In this document: piece by piece, positions 1-5,853 of the stretch
Layout of the letters: the number at the start of each line of letters is the position of its first letter
Position numbering within the stretch: position 1 is the first letter of the stretch
Assembly (NCBI GenBank): GCA_913064925.1
Contig: CAJYBN010000089.1
Location: forward strand, 1-10,858
Length of the DNA: 10,858 bases
Direction: 5' to 3'
Origin: an uncultured Peptococcaceae bacterium
GTDB lineage: Bacteria; Bacillota; Desulfotomaculia; Desulfotomaculales; Desulfallaceae
Program-made: the position numbers and the translations under genes
Notes under the pieces: model-generated
What the model saw: only the letters and a program-made list of their open reading frames with translations
The model's database searches: none
Told to the model about the DNA's origin: nothing

Positions 1-57
1 CGTGTTCTTTTTCAGTTGTTGCCCGATACCGGTGCGCGAATACGCAGCCACCTCCAC
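1..57 (-). CDS. flhA: Probable N-terminus of flagellar export gate protein FlhA (partial)
   Basis: Nineteen open codons run off the left edge of the window, beginning with a GTG whose complement is at 55-57; the peptide ends GIGQQLKKNT. A purine-rich GGGAGGAGG lies just upstream. It is only 3 bases from this GTG but about 9 bases from a second in-frame GTG at 49-51, so the true start may be the second one. FlhA is the large membrane subunit of the flagellar export gate and normally follows flhB. FlhA proteins often begin with a short basic stretch before the first membrane helix, and the visible residues fit that pattern. No membrane helix or FlhA motif lies inside the window, so the call rests on position, ribosome binding site and general fit. 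Another short gene start, or no gene, remains possible. Confidence 0.42.
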   Translation of the reverse strand, partial: MEVAAYSRTGIGQQLKKNT

Positions 58-184
58 CCTCCTCCCACGGGGTCAGGCCTTTCCTAACTACACCAAGCCG
101 ACATTTTTAGCTATTTTTCGCTAAATTTCGGAAATCGCCATGCCGTTGCCTTCACTATTCGTTGCTCGTTTTCACAGGCGGTGG
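58..184. other. Non-coding gap between flhB and the putative flhA
   Basis: This 127-base spacer is long for a cluster whose other export-gate genes overlap or sit within about 25 bases of each other. It contains AT-rich sequence (about 100-135) with a 6-bp inverted repeat, TTTAGC at 106-111 and GCTAAA at 120-125, and a GC-rich part around 62-84. I see no convincing -10/-35 pair, no hairpin followed by a T run, and no open frame with a ribosome binding site other than that of the downstream gene. Confidence 0.5.
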
Positions 185-1255
185 TTATACAGCTTTGCCT
201 TTTAATTTGTAAATCATGGCAATGATTTCCGCAATGGCCCGGTAAAGTTCCACCGGAATCTCGCTGCCCACTTCCACGTCGCGGAACAGCGCCCTGGCCA
301 CCGGCGGGTTTTCCACCACGGGAACTTTGTGCTGCCGGGCCAATCTTTTCATAACTTCCGCCAGGTCACCCGCTCCCTTGGCGGTGACCACCGGGGCGTT
401 CATTTCTCCCTCTTCATACCTGACAGCCACGGCCACGTGGATGGGGTTGGTAATGACCACCGTTGCGCGGGGCACTTCGCGGCGTATGGCATTGGTTATA
501 ATTTCGCGCTGGCGGCGGCGCTGCCAAGACTTCACCAGCGGGTCGCCCTCGGTATGTTTCAGCTCGTCCTTTACTTCCTGCTTGGTCATGCGCAAGTTTT
601 TAATGTGCTCGTAGCGCTGAAACATGAGGTCGAAAAGGGAAACCGCCAGAAACGCCCCCCCGCCGGCGAAAGCGGCCGTCAGCACGGCTCCCGCGATAAG
701 ATCCATCAGCTGCGCCGGCGTTTTGAAATATATCAGCAGCATCTCGGGAAGCATGGCCTTAACCACAAAGTATACCGCCACAGCCACGATTACCACTTTA
801 ACGATGTTTTTGGCCAGTTCGAACAAGCTGCGCAGGCTAAAAATTCTTTTAAATCCTTCCACAGGGTTAAGCCTTTCCAGTTTGGGCTGCAGAACTTGCG
901 GTGCGAACAGGAAACCCACCTGGGCGATGTTTGCCGCCAGGGCGGCCAAGACCACCACAGTAAACACGGGCAACAATACCAGGGCCATGCGCGCCAAAAA
1001 GTCGAATGCATAGTAAGGCAGGTTTTCCGCCGGTAAATCCACGACCAAGCCGGCTTGAAAATATTCTGCCAGCAATCTTTGCATGGATGCCAGAATGCTG
1101 TCTTTCAGTAAAGCCAGCGCCGCCAGGGCCAAAAGCAGAATAACCGCCGCGCTGAGGTCCCGGCTCTTGGGTACCTGACCTTTCCTTCGCGCCTCCCGTA
1201 ATCTTCGTGGTGTCGGCGCTTCGGTTTTTTGCTGTGCGGTGTTTTGGTTTGCCAT
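185..1255 (-). CDS. flhB: Flagellar export gate protein / substrate-specificity switch FlhB
   Basis: FlhB sits in the cytoplasmic membrane next to FliP-FliQ-FliR and switches export from rod-hook to filament substrates when FliK signals that the hook is complete. The 356-residue product has the family layout: a basic N-terminus (KTEAPTPRRLREARRKGQV), about four membrane segments within residues 34-215, and a soluble C-terminal domain from about 216. The typical linker (MTKQEVKDELKHTEGDP) precedes the autocleavage site. That site reads N270-P271-I272-H273 instead of the usual NPTH; the Asn-Pro cleavage pair and the His are kept. The ATG shares one base with the TGA of fliR (TGATG), which suggests translational coupling. 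Length is normal for the family (about 350-380). Identification is secure. Confidence 0.97.
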   Translation of the reverse strand: MANQNTAQQKTEAPTPRRLREARRKGQVPKSRDLSAAVILLLALAALALLKDSILASMQRLLAEYFQAGLVVDLPAENLPYYAFDFLARMALVLLPVFTVVVLAALAANIAQVGFLFAPQVLQPKLERLNPVEGFKRIFSLRSLFELAKNIVKVVIVAVAVYFVVKAMLPEMLLIYFKTPAQLMDLIAGAVLTAAFAGGGAFLAVSLFDLMFQRYEHIKNLRMTKQEVKDELKHTEGDPLVKSWQRRRQREIITNAIRREVPRATVVITNPIHVAVAVRYEEGEMNAPVVTAKGAGDLAEVMKRLARQHKVPVVENPPVARALFRDVEVGSEIPVELYRAIAEIIAMIYKLKGKAV

Positions 1256-2022
1256 CAGGCTATTCCCTTCAATATCAACAAAATATCTTTTTCAATGACG
1301 CCGCAAAGCGAGTAAATGACTCGCACCAGTACAGGTACCATCACGCTGAGCGTAACCAAGCCGAAAATAATTTTTATAGGAAAGCCCAGCATAAAAACAT
1401 TAATTTGCGGTGCCGTGCGGGCCAGCAGGCCCAGCGTGATATCGATAACCAGCATCACGGCGATGAGGGGTGCCGCAATCTGCACGCCGATGCTGATCAT
1501 ATGCGCAAAAACCTTGATCAGGTATAAAGCCGACTCTCCGCCGGCCTGAGCGGTGTTAACAGGTACCAAGGCGTAGCTGCGGGCCAGCGCGGCGATAATC
1601 ATGTGGTGCCCATTGAAAGCCAGCAGCACGGCCAAGCCCAACAAGTGCATAAAGCGGGACATAATGCCGGCCATGGACCCGGAAACCGGGTCGAAAATGC
1701 TGCTCATGAAAAAGCCGATATGAATGTCGATTAAGCTGCCGGCGAAAACCAGCGCGCTCAACATGAGGCTGGCCGTAAAACCCACTGCCAGGCCTACCAG
1801 GGTCTCCCGCACCAGCGCGAATATGTAAGCCCAGCCGTCTTCCGGGTAAACGGCGGTCTCCGGGCTTACCAGCGGGAAAACAATTGCCGCCACGGCGACG
1901 GACATGGCTACCTTGACCGGGCCGGGTACGCCGGGTATGGCAAACGGCGGGCCCACGGCAAAAAAGGCGGATATCCTGGCCAGCACAAGGAAGAAAAGGG
2001 CAAACTGTTCAGCTGCCGGCAT
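1255..2022 (-). CDS. fliR: Flagellar export gate protein FliR
   Basis: FliR is a polytopic membrane subunit of the flagellar export gate and packs with FliP and FliQ in a helical core. The 255-residue product is almost wholly hydrophobic, with about six membrane segments. It carries family features such as FALVRETLVGLAVGF, the GSLIDIHIGF region, and near the C-terminus DITLGLLARTAPQINVFMLG followed by FPIKI. I chose the ATG with its complement at 2020-2022 because GAGG lies about 8 bases upstream; an in-frame GTG at 2029-2031 would add three residues but sits too close to that site. It begins 12 bases after the fliQ stop, and its stop overlaps the flhB start by one base. Function is secure; the start is likely. 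Confidence 0.96.
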   Translation of the reverse strand: MPAAEQFALFFLVLARISAFFAVGPPFAIPGVPGPVKVAMSVAVAAIVFPLVSPETAVYPEDGWAYIFALVRETLVGLAVGFTASLMLSALVFAGSLIDIHIGFFMSSIFDPVSGSMAGIMSRFMHLLGLAVLLAFNGHHMIIAALARSYALVPVNTAQAGGESALYLIKVFAHMISIGVQIAAPLIAVMLVIDITLGLLARTAPQINVFMLGFPIKIIFGLVTLSVMVPVLVRVIYSLCGVIEKDILLILKGIA

Positions 2023-2034
2023 CGCCCGCACCTC

Positions 2035-2304
2035 TTACCTGAGCAGGTCGGGAATCCGGTTGTAGACACGGTTGGTGAAATTGAGCATCACCCGCACCGT
2101 CCAGGGAGCCATGATGGCCAGCGTGATAAACACGGCGATAATTTTGGGCACGAAGGACAAGGTTTGTTCCTGTACCTGGGTGGCGGCCTGCAATATACTG
2201 ATCACCAGTCCCACCAGCAGGGCTACCGCCAGCGGCGGCAAGGCGATGATGCACACCATTAACACGGCTTCCCGCACCAGTTCAATGATAAAAGTTTCGT
2301 TCAC
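2035..2304 (-). CDS. fliQ: Flagellar export gate protein FliQ
   Basis: FliQ is a small two-helix subunit of the flagellar export gate. The 89-residue product matches the usual FliQ length and pattern: an N-terminal NETFIIELVREA, a first membrane helix over about residues 17-38, the loop signature QAATQVQEQTLSFVPK, and a second helix over about 55-75. The start is a GTG with its complement at 2302-2304, preceded by AGGGGGAAGAGG. A longer in-frame ORF reaches back to 2355, but its first 17 residues (Gly-rich, and read from sequence overlapping the end of fliP) are not FliQ-like, so the GTG is preferred. The gene lies 11 bases after the fliP TAG. Secure. Confidence 0.96.
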   Translation of the reverse strand: MNETFIIELVREAVLMVCIIALPPLAVALLVGLVISILQAATQVQEQTLSFVPKIIAVFITLAIMAPWTVRVMLNFTNRVYNRIPDLLR

Positions 2305-2315
2305 ACCTCTTCCCC

Positions 2316-3086
2316 CTAAAAACTTTCCACCAGGGTTTTGACCACCAAATGCCATCCGTCTACCATTACGAACAGTAATATCTTAAAAGGCAGCGATATC
2401 ATCACCGGCGGCAGCATGAACATGCCCATGGACATCAGCGTGCTGGCCACCACCATGTCAATGACCAGAAAAGGTATATAAATCATAAAACCGATTTGAA
2501 AGGCCGTTTTCAACTCGCTGGTTACAAACGCCGGTATTAACACCCTGGCGGGCACATCTTGCTCCCGGAGCGGCATTTCCATGCCAGCCATTCTCACGAA
2601 CAGGGCCAGATCCTTCTCCCTGGTCTGGCGCAGCATGAAGGAGCGAACGGGAGCGTAGGCGTTTTCCCAGGCCTGCTCCTGGGATATTTCCTCTGCTAGG
2701 TAGGGCTGGATGGCTTGCTCGTTAACCTGCTGGAAAACGGGCGCCATGATGAACAGCGTCAAAAAGAGTGCTAAACCAATTATCACCTGGTTAGGCGGAG
2801 TTTGCTGTATACCGACGGCGCTGCGCAGCAGGGACAAAACCACTATGATGCGGGTAAAGCTGGTCATCATTAATAAGAACGCCGGAACCAGCGAAAGCAG
2901 GGTCAATAGCAGCAGGATTTTAATGCTGTTGACCACGTGGGTTGGCTCGTCCGTGGGCTGGATGTTGAGGTCGATGCCCGGCAAGGGCTGGGCCGCCGCT
3001 GGAGCTGCCGGTGCAAGCATTATAACGGCAAGCATTGCCAGCAGGGTGACCACAATTGTGCTTTGCTTGATGTTATTCCGAGCCAA
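2316..3086 (-). CDS. fliP: Flagellar export gate protein FliP
   Basis: FliP is the main pore-forming subunit of the flagellar export gate. The 256-residue product starts with a cleavable-type signal sequence (hydrophobic residues about 10-32, Ala-rich with an AAAQP-like cleavage region), as is usual for FliP. The conserved core follows: MTSFTRIIVVLSLLRSAVG, then TPPNQVIIGLALFLTLFIMAP, a soluble loop, then SELKTAFQIGF and the C-terminal helices with STLMSMGMFMLPP and LPFKILLFVMVDGW. The likely start is a TTG (complement 3084-3086) preceded by a modest AAGGCGGGA; an ATG at 3088-3090 is out of frame and an in-frame ATG at codon 18 would cut into the signal sequence. It lies 23 bases after fliO. 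Identity is secure; the start codon is uncertain. Confidence 0.95.
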   Translation of the reverse strand: MARNNIKQSTIVVTLLAMLAVIMLAPAAPAAAQPLPGIDLNIQPTDEPTHVVNSIKILLLLTLLSLVPAFLLMMTSFTRIIVVLSLLRSAVGIQQTPPNQVIIGLALFLTLFIMAPVFQQVNEQAIQPYLAEEISQEQAWENAYAPVRSFMLRQTREKDLALFVRMAGMEMPLREQDVPARVLIPAFVTSELKTAFQIGFMIYIPFLVIDMVVASTLMSMGMFMLPPVMISLPFKILLFVMVDGWHLVVKTLVESF

Positions 3087-3109
3087 ACATATTCCCGCCT
3101 TATCCCAGG

Positions 3110-3469
3110 TTATTTATTTTTACGTTCGCGGCCGGAGGGGCGCAAAACTTTGTACAGCCCGGCTAGCGCCGGCCGCTCCAGCCGCTCCGCGGTTATCTCT
3201 CCGGGCAGCTCGTCCATTTCTTTCACCAGCAAAATGCTTCCTTCCTGGTGGGCAAAAAGCATGTACTTTTCCCCAACCTGCACCAGCGACAGCCCGGCCT
3301 TGGGTCCCAGGGAAACCTGTTCCAGCACTCGCATCCTTTTCCTGCCGCCGGGCACCGGCCAGCTTTTTACTCTCCCCAAGCCGAAACGGACGGTTAAGTA
3401 AGCCAGAATGCAGACCAGCGGCAGCAGGACAAGTATGCGCACAAGGGCCAGGAGCATTTCCCTATCCAT
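3110..3469 (-). CDS. fliO: Flagellar biogenesis protein FliO/FliZ family
   Basis: FliO is a small membrane protein that assists assembly or stability of the FliP ring; it is called FliZ in Bacillus. The 119-residue product has one hydrophobic segment at about residues 7-28 followed by a basic soluble domain. That domain has the family pattern of a short beta-rich region around MRVLEQVSLGPKAGLSLVQV and GEKYMLFAHQEGSILLVKE. The C-terminus is strongly basic (RPSGRERKNK). The ATG overlaps the end of fliN by 8 bases, and the gene lies directly before fliP, the standard place for fliO. Sequence conservation in this family is low, so position contributes to the call. Confidence 0.88.
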   Translation of the reverse strand: MDREMLLALVRILVLLPLVCILAYLTVRFGLGRVKSWPVPGGRKRMRVLEQVSLGPKAGLSLVQVGEKYMLFAHQEGSILLVKEMDELPGEITAERLERPALAGLYKVLRPSGRERKNK

Positions 3470-3854
3470 TTTTGTCTACATCCTTGTCCGCCCGGCCATT
3501 GCGCCGGGGTTCGTTGATCTTATCCACGCGTATGCCTAGGTTGTTGCCGATGATGATTACCTCGCCGCGGGCAAAGTCCTGCCCGTTTACTTTCAAGTCG
3601 ACGGTGTCGCCGGCGGCTTTCTCCAGCTCCAACACCGTGCCTTCCTGCATGTTGAGAATTTCCCGCACCGTTACCGACGCTTCACCCAGCACGGCCCAAA
3701 TGTCCAAAGTGACGTCGTCGATGAAATCCACCGGTATTTTGGACTGCGGCAGCCCGGCTTCGGCGCGGAGCGAAGGGAACTTAACCTTTTTTACGGTTGT
3801 CTTGCGGGCGTGGAAATTGCCCAGAAACTCGTCCAGTTCCCGCTGAGTGAGCAT
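3462..3854 (-). CDS. fliN: Flagellar motor switch protein FliN/FliY-like (single SpoA domain)
   Basis: FliN is a C-ring subunit that sets motor direction and binds the export ATPase complex. The 130-residue product has a C-terminal SpoA domain at about residues 40-115, with the family pattern (VTVREILNMQEGTVLELEKA, then VDLKVNGQDFARGEVIII and LGIRV). Its N-terminus, MLTQRELDEFLGNF, resembles the CheY-phosphate binding motif of FliM and FliY (LSQxEIDALL), and VKFPSL resembles the linker before the FliY SpoA domain. There is no CheC-like phosphatase domain between them, so this looks like a shortened FliY or a FliN with an added switch peptide. I chose the ATG at 3852-3854 (AGGAG about 9 bases upstream) over an in-frame GTG two codons earlier. 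It follows fliL by 27 bases. No fliM is present beside it. Confidence 0.9.
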   Translation of the reverse strand: MLTQRELDEFLGNFHARKTTVKKVKFPSLRAEAGLPQSKIPVDFIDDVTLDIWAVLGEASVTVREILNMQEGTVLELEKAAGDTVDLKVNGQDFARGEVIIIGNNLGIRVDKINEPRRNGRADKDVDKNG

Positions 3855-3881
3855 ATGCACTTACTCCTAACGCCTTGGATT

Positions 3882-4394
3882 TTACTGCACGATGTACTCG
3901 GTAAAGTAAATGTTCTGCACTACTTGTTCGTTTAACCGGTTGTTTATTGCCGTAATTAATTCATGTTTCAACTGGGTGGTGGCCCCGGCCGGTCTGATCT
4001 CGTCAACGCTTTTTTGGCGCAGGGTGAGCAGCACGGTTTCGATGATGTGGTGTTTTTTTTCCTGGATCAATTCCTCGTATTTTTTGTCCTGCGGGTATTC
4101 TATGGTGATGGTTAATTTTAAAAAATGATTGCCGCCCGGGTCTGCCAGATTGACGACCATATTGCCCAGTTCCATGGAGGAAAGTTGGACTTCCTCTTGT
4201 TCCTTTTCCCCGGCTTTGGCTTCTTTGCGGTCCGGATCCATGAACTTGAAATAGCCGATAACCATGCCGGCACCGGCCAGGAAAACCGCCAGCATCATGA
4301 CGAACATCAGCGCCAGGTTACTGCCTGCCCCCTGTTTTTTCTCCGCGGCGGCGCCGGCAGTGCTGGTTGCTTTCTTTGATTTTCTCAAAGCCAT
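3882..4394 (-). CDS. fliL: Flagellar basal-body associated protein FliL
   Basis: FliL surrounds or supports the stator units at the flagellar base. The 170-residue product has a short basic Ala-rich cytoplasmic N-terminus, one membrane helix at about residues 26-48 (LALMFVMMLAVFLAGAGMVI), a charged linker rich in Glu and Lys, and a periplasmic-type FliL domain. The domain includes NMVVNLADPGGNHFLKLTI and ends, as in most FliL proteins, with the pattern NIYFTEYIVQ. An internal segment (ETVLLTLRQKSVDEI) is also typical. AGGGTG lies about 10 bases before the ATG. A promoter-like element and stem-loop lie in the 123-base gap before it, so fliL may be the first gene of a second transcript. Confidence 0.94.
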   Translation of the reverse strand: MALRKSKKATSTAGAAAEKKQGAGSNLALMFVMMLAVFLAGAGMVIGYFKFMDPDRKEAKAGEKEQEEVQLSSMELGNMVVNLADPGGNHFLKLTITIEYPQDKKYEELIQEKKHHIIETVLLTLRQKSVDEIRPAGATTQLKHELITAINNRLNEQVVQNIYFTEYIVQ

Positions 4395-4412
4395 GTATAA
4401 AGTTCACCCTAC

Positions 4413-4433
4413 TTTAGTGTATTTTTAGTGTAT
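4413..4433. repeat. 10-bp direct repeat in the fliL leader
   Basis: TTTAGTGTAT occurs exactly at 4413-4422 and again at 4424-4433 (plus strand), an 11-base period close to one helical turn. The pair lies between the candidate promoter and the fliL start. It could be a regulator site or an AT-rich leader; no known operator is recognised. Confidence 0.5.
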
Positions 4434-4463
4434 ATTTGTTTTTCAGGGTAGTTTGGGGGCCGC

Positions 4464-4472
4464 ATTATACCA
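4464..4472 (-). promoter_or_regulatory. Candidate extended -10 promoter upstream of fliL
   Basis: On the minus strand the sequence reads TGGTATAAT, a perfect TATAAT with the TGn extension used by housekeeping sigma (SigA-type) promoters. About 70 bases separate it from the fliL ATG. There is no good TTGACA at 16-18 bases upstream, because that space is filled by the GC-rich arm of the stem-loop; extended -10 promoters can act without one. I see no SigD/sigma-28 pattern (TAAA with GCCGATAA) nearby. Confidence 0.42.
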
Positions 4473-4477
4473 GCAAT

Positions 4478-4510
4478 TTTGTCCCGCGCACCGCCGGTGC
4501 GCGGGACAAA
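4478..4510 (-). terminator. Strong stem-loop after flgE (possible terminator or processing site)
   Basis: A perfect 12-bp inverted repeat, GTCCCGCGCACC and GGTGCGCGGGAC with a 3-base loop (4481-4507), extends to 15 bp with flanking TTT/AAA. It begins 7 bases after the flgE stop. On the coding strand it is followed by AAAATTGC, not a T run, so it is not a classical intrinsic terminator; it may attenuate transcription, be a processing site or protect the 3' end of the flgE message. Confidence 0.45.
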
Positions 4511-4517
4511 GATTATT

Positions 4518-5354
4518 TTACCTCTTCAGTTGAATCAGTTCCTCCAGTAGCGTATCTGATACAGTAATTACCCTGGCGTTGGCTTGGTAACCCCGCTGGG
4601 TGGTTATCATAGTAGCAAATTCATCGGTAAGGTCAACATTGGACATTTCCAGGTAGCCGGAATTCAAGGTTCCCAGTCCGTTGCTTTTCGGTGCCCCGTT
4701 GACTTCAGTTCCTGCTATGGAGTTGTACCTATACAGTGTTTGACCAGCTTTAAGCAACCCGTTGGGATTGGGAAAATTAGCCAAACCAATGGTGCCAGAG
4801 CCTGTAGCAAAAGTTAGCGGAGAAGCGTTTCCGGTACCAGTATCCACCACCTGTCCGGTAACTTCACCGTTGTCTGCTATTTGGATATATTCAATAGTTA
4901 AATTATTACCCGTTCCAGGATCGATCATTTGAATTTGCAAAACACCGGTGCCTGTATCGTCGCATAAACGAAGACCACTTGCATTAACGATATAGCCGTT
5001 TGTATCGATAAAGAATGACCCGTCACGAGTGAAATAATACTCACCGCTGTTGGGATCTTGCAGCTTAAAGAAACCGTTTCCTTCAATGGCGATATCAAGG
5101 GCTCTTCCGGTGGACTGCAGCGCGCCCTGTTCAAAGTTTGCGTATATTCCCGAGAGGCTCATGCCGGTGCCTACTTGGGCAGGGTTTCGCCCTCCTCCTC
5201 CGGCCTTTAAGGTTTGACTTAATGTTGTTTGAAAGCTGGTACGACTAGCTTTATAACCAGTTGTATTAACGTTAGCTATATTGTCACCGATCACGTCCAT
5301 GCGCACCTGGTGCGCGCGCATGCCTGAAACGCCGGATAAAATTGACCTGATCAT
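4518..5354 (-). CDS. flgE: Flagellar hook protein FlgE (short Bacillus-type)
   Basis: FlgE polymerises to form the hook that joins rod and filament. The 278-residue product has the axial-protein N-terminus (MIRSILSGVSGMRAHQ, then DVIGDNIANVNTTGYK at 20-35), a middle domain including ALDIAIEGNGFF and YYFTRDGSFFID, and the C-terminal motif LEMSNVDLTDEFATMI with QRGYQANARVI and EELIQLKR. It closely follows the short FlgE of Bacillus (264 aa, long called FlgG), which sits in the same operon position; E. coli FlgE has 402 residues. The ATG at 5352-5354 has a strong AGGAGG 8 bases upstream; an in-frame TTG at 5403-5405 would add 17 unlikely residues. The gene is visibly AT-richer than its neighbours. 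FlgG is the main alternative, but position after flgD and the SNVDLTDEF motif favour FlgE. Confidence 0.92.
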   Translation of the reverse strand: MIRSILSGVSGMRAHQVRMDVIGDNIANVNTTGYKASRTSFQTTLSQTLKAGGGGRNPAQVGTGMSLSGIYANFEQGALQSTGRALDIAIEGNGFFKLQDPNSGEYYFTRDGSFFIDTNGYIVNASGLRLCDDTGTGVLQIQMIDPGTGNNLTIEYIQIADNGEVTGQVVDTGTGNASPLTFATGSGTIGLANFPNPNGLLKAGQTLYRYNSIAGTEVNGAPKSNGLGTLNSGYLEMSNVDLTDEFATMITTQRGYQANARVITVSDTLLEELIQLKR

Positions 5355-5402
5355 TCTACAAACCTCCTTTTGTGTGGCGGCGTCGGTCGGTCGGCCACCA
5401 CC

Positions 5403-5430
5403 CAACCCTCCTTGTTGAAGGACCGGGTTG
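5403..5430 (-). other. Small hairpin in the leader between the unknown gene and flgE
   Basis: CAACCC-TCCTT pairs with AAGGA-CC-GGGTTG around a 4-base loop, giving a bulged 11-bp stem 48 bases before the flgE ATG. On the coding strand its 3' arm carries an AAGGAGG that resembles a ribosome binding site but has no sensible start codon at the right distance. No T run follows, so termination is unlikely. Confidence 0.3.
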
Positions 5431-5433
5431 TTA

Positions 5434-5826
5434 TTAATTTTTTTTCACAAACATAGCCCCGTCTATGTTTGTAAAGATTTTTTCGCTCGCATCTTCATTG
5501 TGCATTGCGGTTACTATGGTTCTGTTGTTTATGCTGGCAACCATTGCCAAGTCACCGTATATTATCAGTGAATCTCTTATTCCCTTGGAACCTGCCCGGT
5601 TTAGGGCTTGGGCAATATTGTCCAAATCCTTTCCAGTAAGCGTTATTTTTCTTTCCTGCAAGCGTTTCCTGGCGTGGGCGGATATTTTTATCTGCCTGGC
5701 GGCCGCCAGTTCCCGCAACAGGATATCCTGGAAGCTTTCCGCTTCTTTGTCGCGGGGCATCTTTTTTTCAACGCCGGTGTTTTGTACCAGCGGTTGCGGC
5801 AGTATCCGCGTTCCTTTTATTTCCAC
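5434..5826 (-). CDS. Conserved flagellar operon protein of unknown function (TIGR02530-type)
   Basis: This 130-residue protein resembles the family described only as 'flagellar operon protein' (TIGR02530), found between flgD and flgE in many Clostridia and Bacilli. It has no signal peptide or membrane segment. After a variable N-terminus, the conserved part starts at about residue 47 with ISAHARKRLQERKI, continues with LDNIAQALNRAGSKGIRDSL, and ends with the family hallmark IFTNIDGAMF. The gene starts with GTG (complement 5824-5826), preceded by AGGATAGGTGA at normal distance. It lies 27 bases after flgD and 79 bases before flgE, so it is very probably co-expressed with hook genes. A role in hook assembly or its control is inference from position only; no catalytic motif is visible. 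Confidence 0.88.
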   Translation of the reverse strand: MEIKGTRILPQPLVQNTGVEKKMPRDKEAESFQDILLRELAAARQIKISAHARKRLQERKITLTGKDLDNIAQALNRAGSKGIRDSLIIYGDLAMVASINNRTIVTAMHNEDASEKIFTNIDGAMFVKKN

Positions 5827-5853
5827 TTTGTTTCACCTATCCTTTGACCGCCT

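Noticed and set aside
329..1036. Long plus-strand open frame (235 codons) opposite flhB
   Set aside because: It is antisense to a secure flhB, rich in His, Gln and Arg as expected for a shadow frame, and has no recognisable domain or ribosome binding site.
2710..3846. 378-codon plus-strand open frame across fliP, fliO and fliN
   Set aside because: It lies antisense to three well-supported genes; its Ser-, Arg- and Pro-rich composition and lack of motifs mark it as a shadow.
4478..4510. Calling the hairpin a classical rho-independent terminator
   Set aside because: No T run follows the stem on the coding strand (AAAATTGC follows), so it is reported only as a possible terminator or processing structure.
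5382..5394. GTCG tandem repeat (three units) upstream of flgE
   Set aside because: It is too short to mean anything in GC-rich DNA, and it lies before the flgE start.
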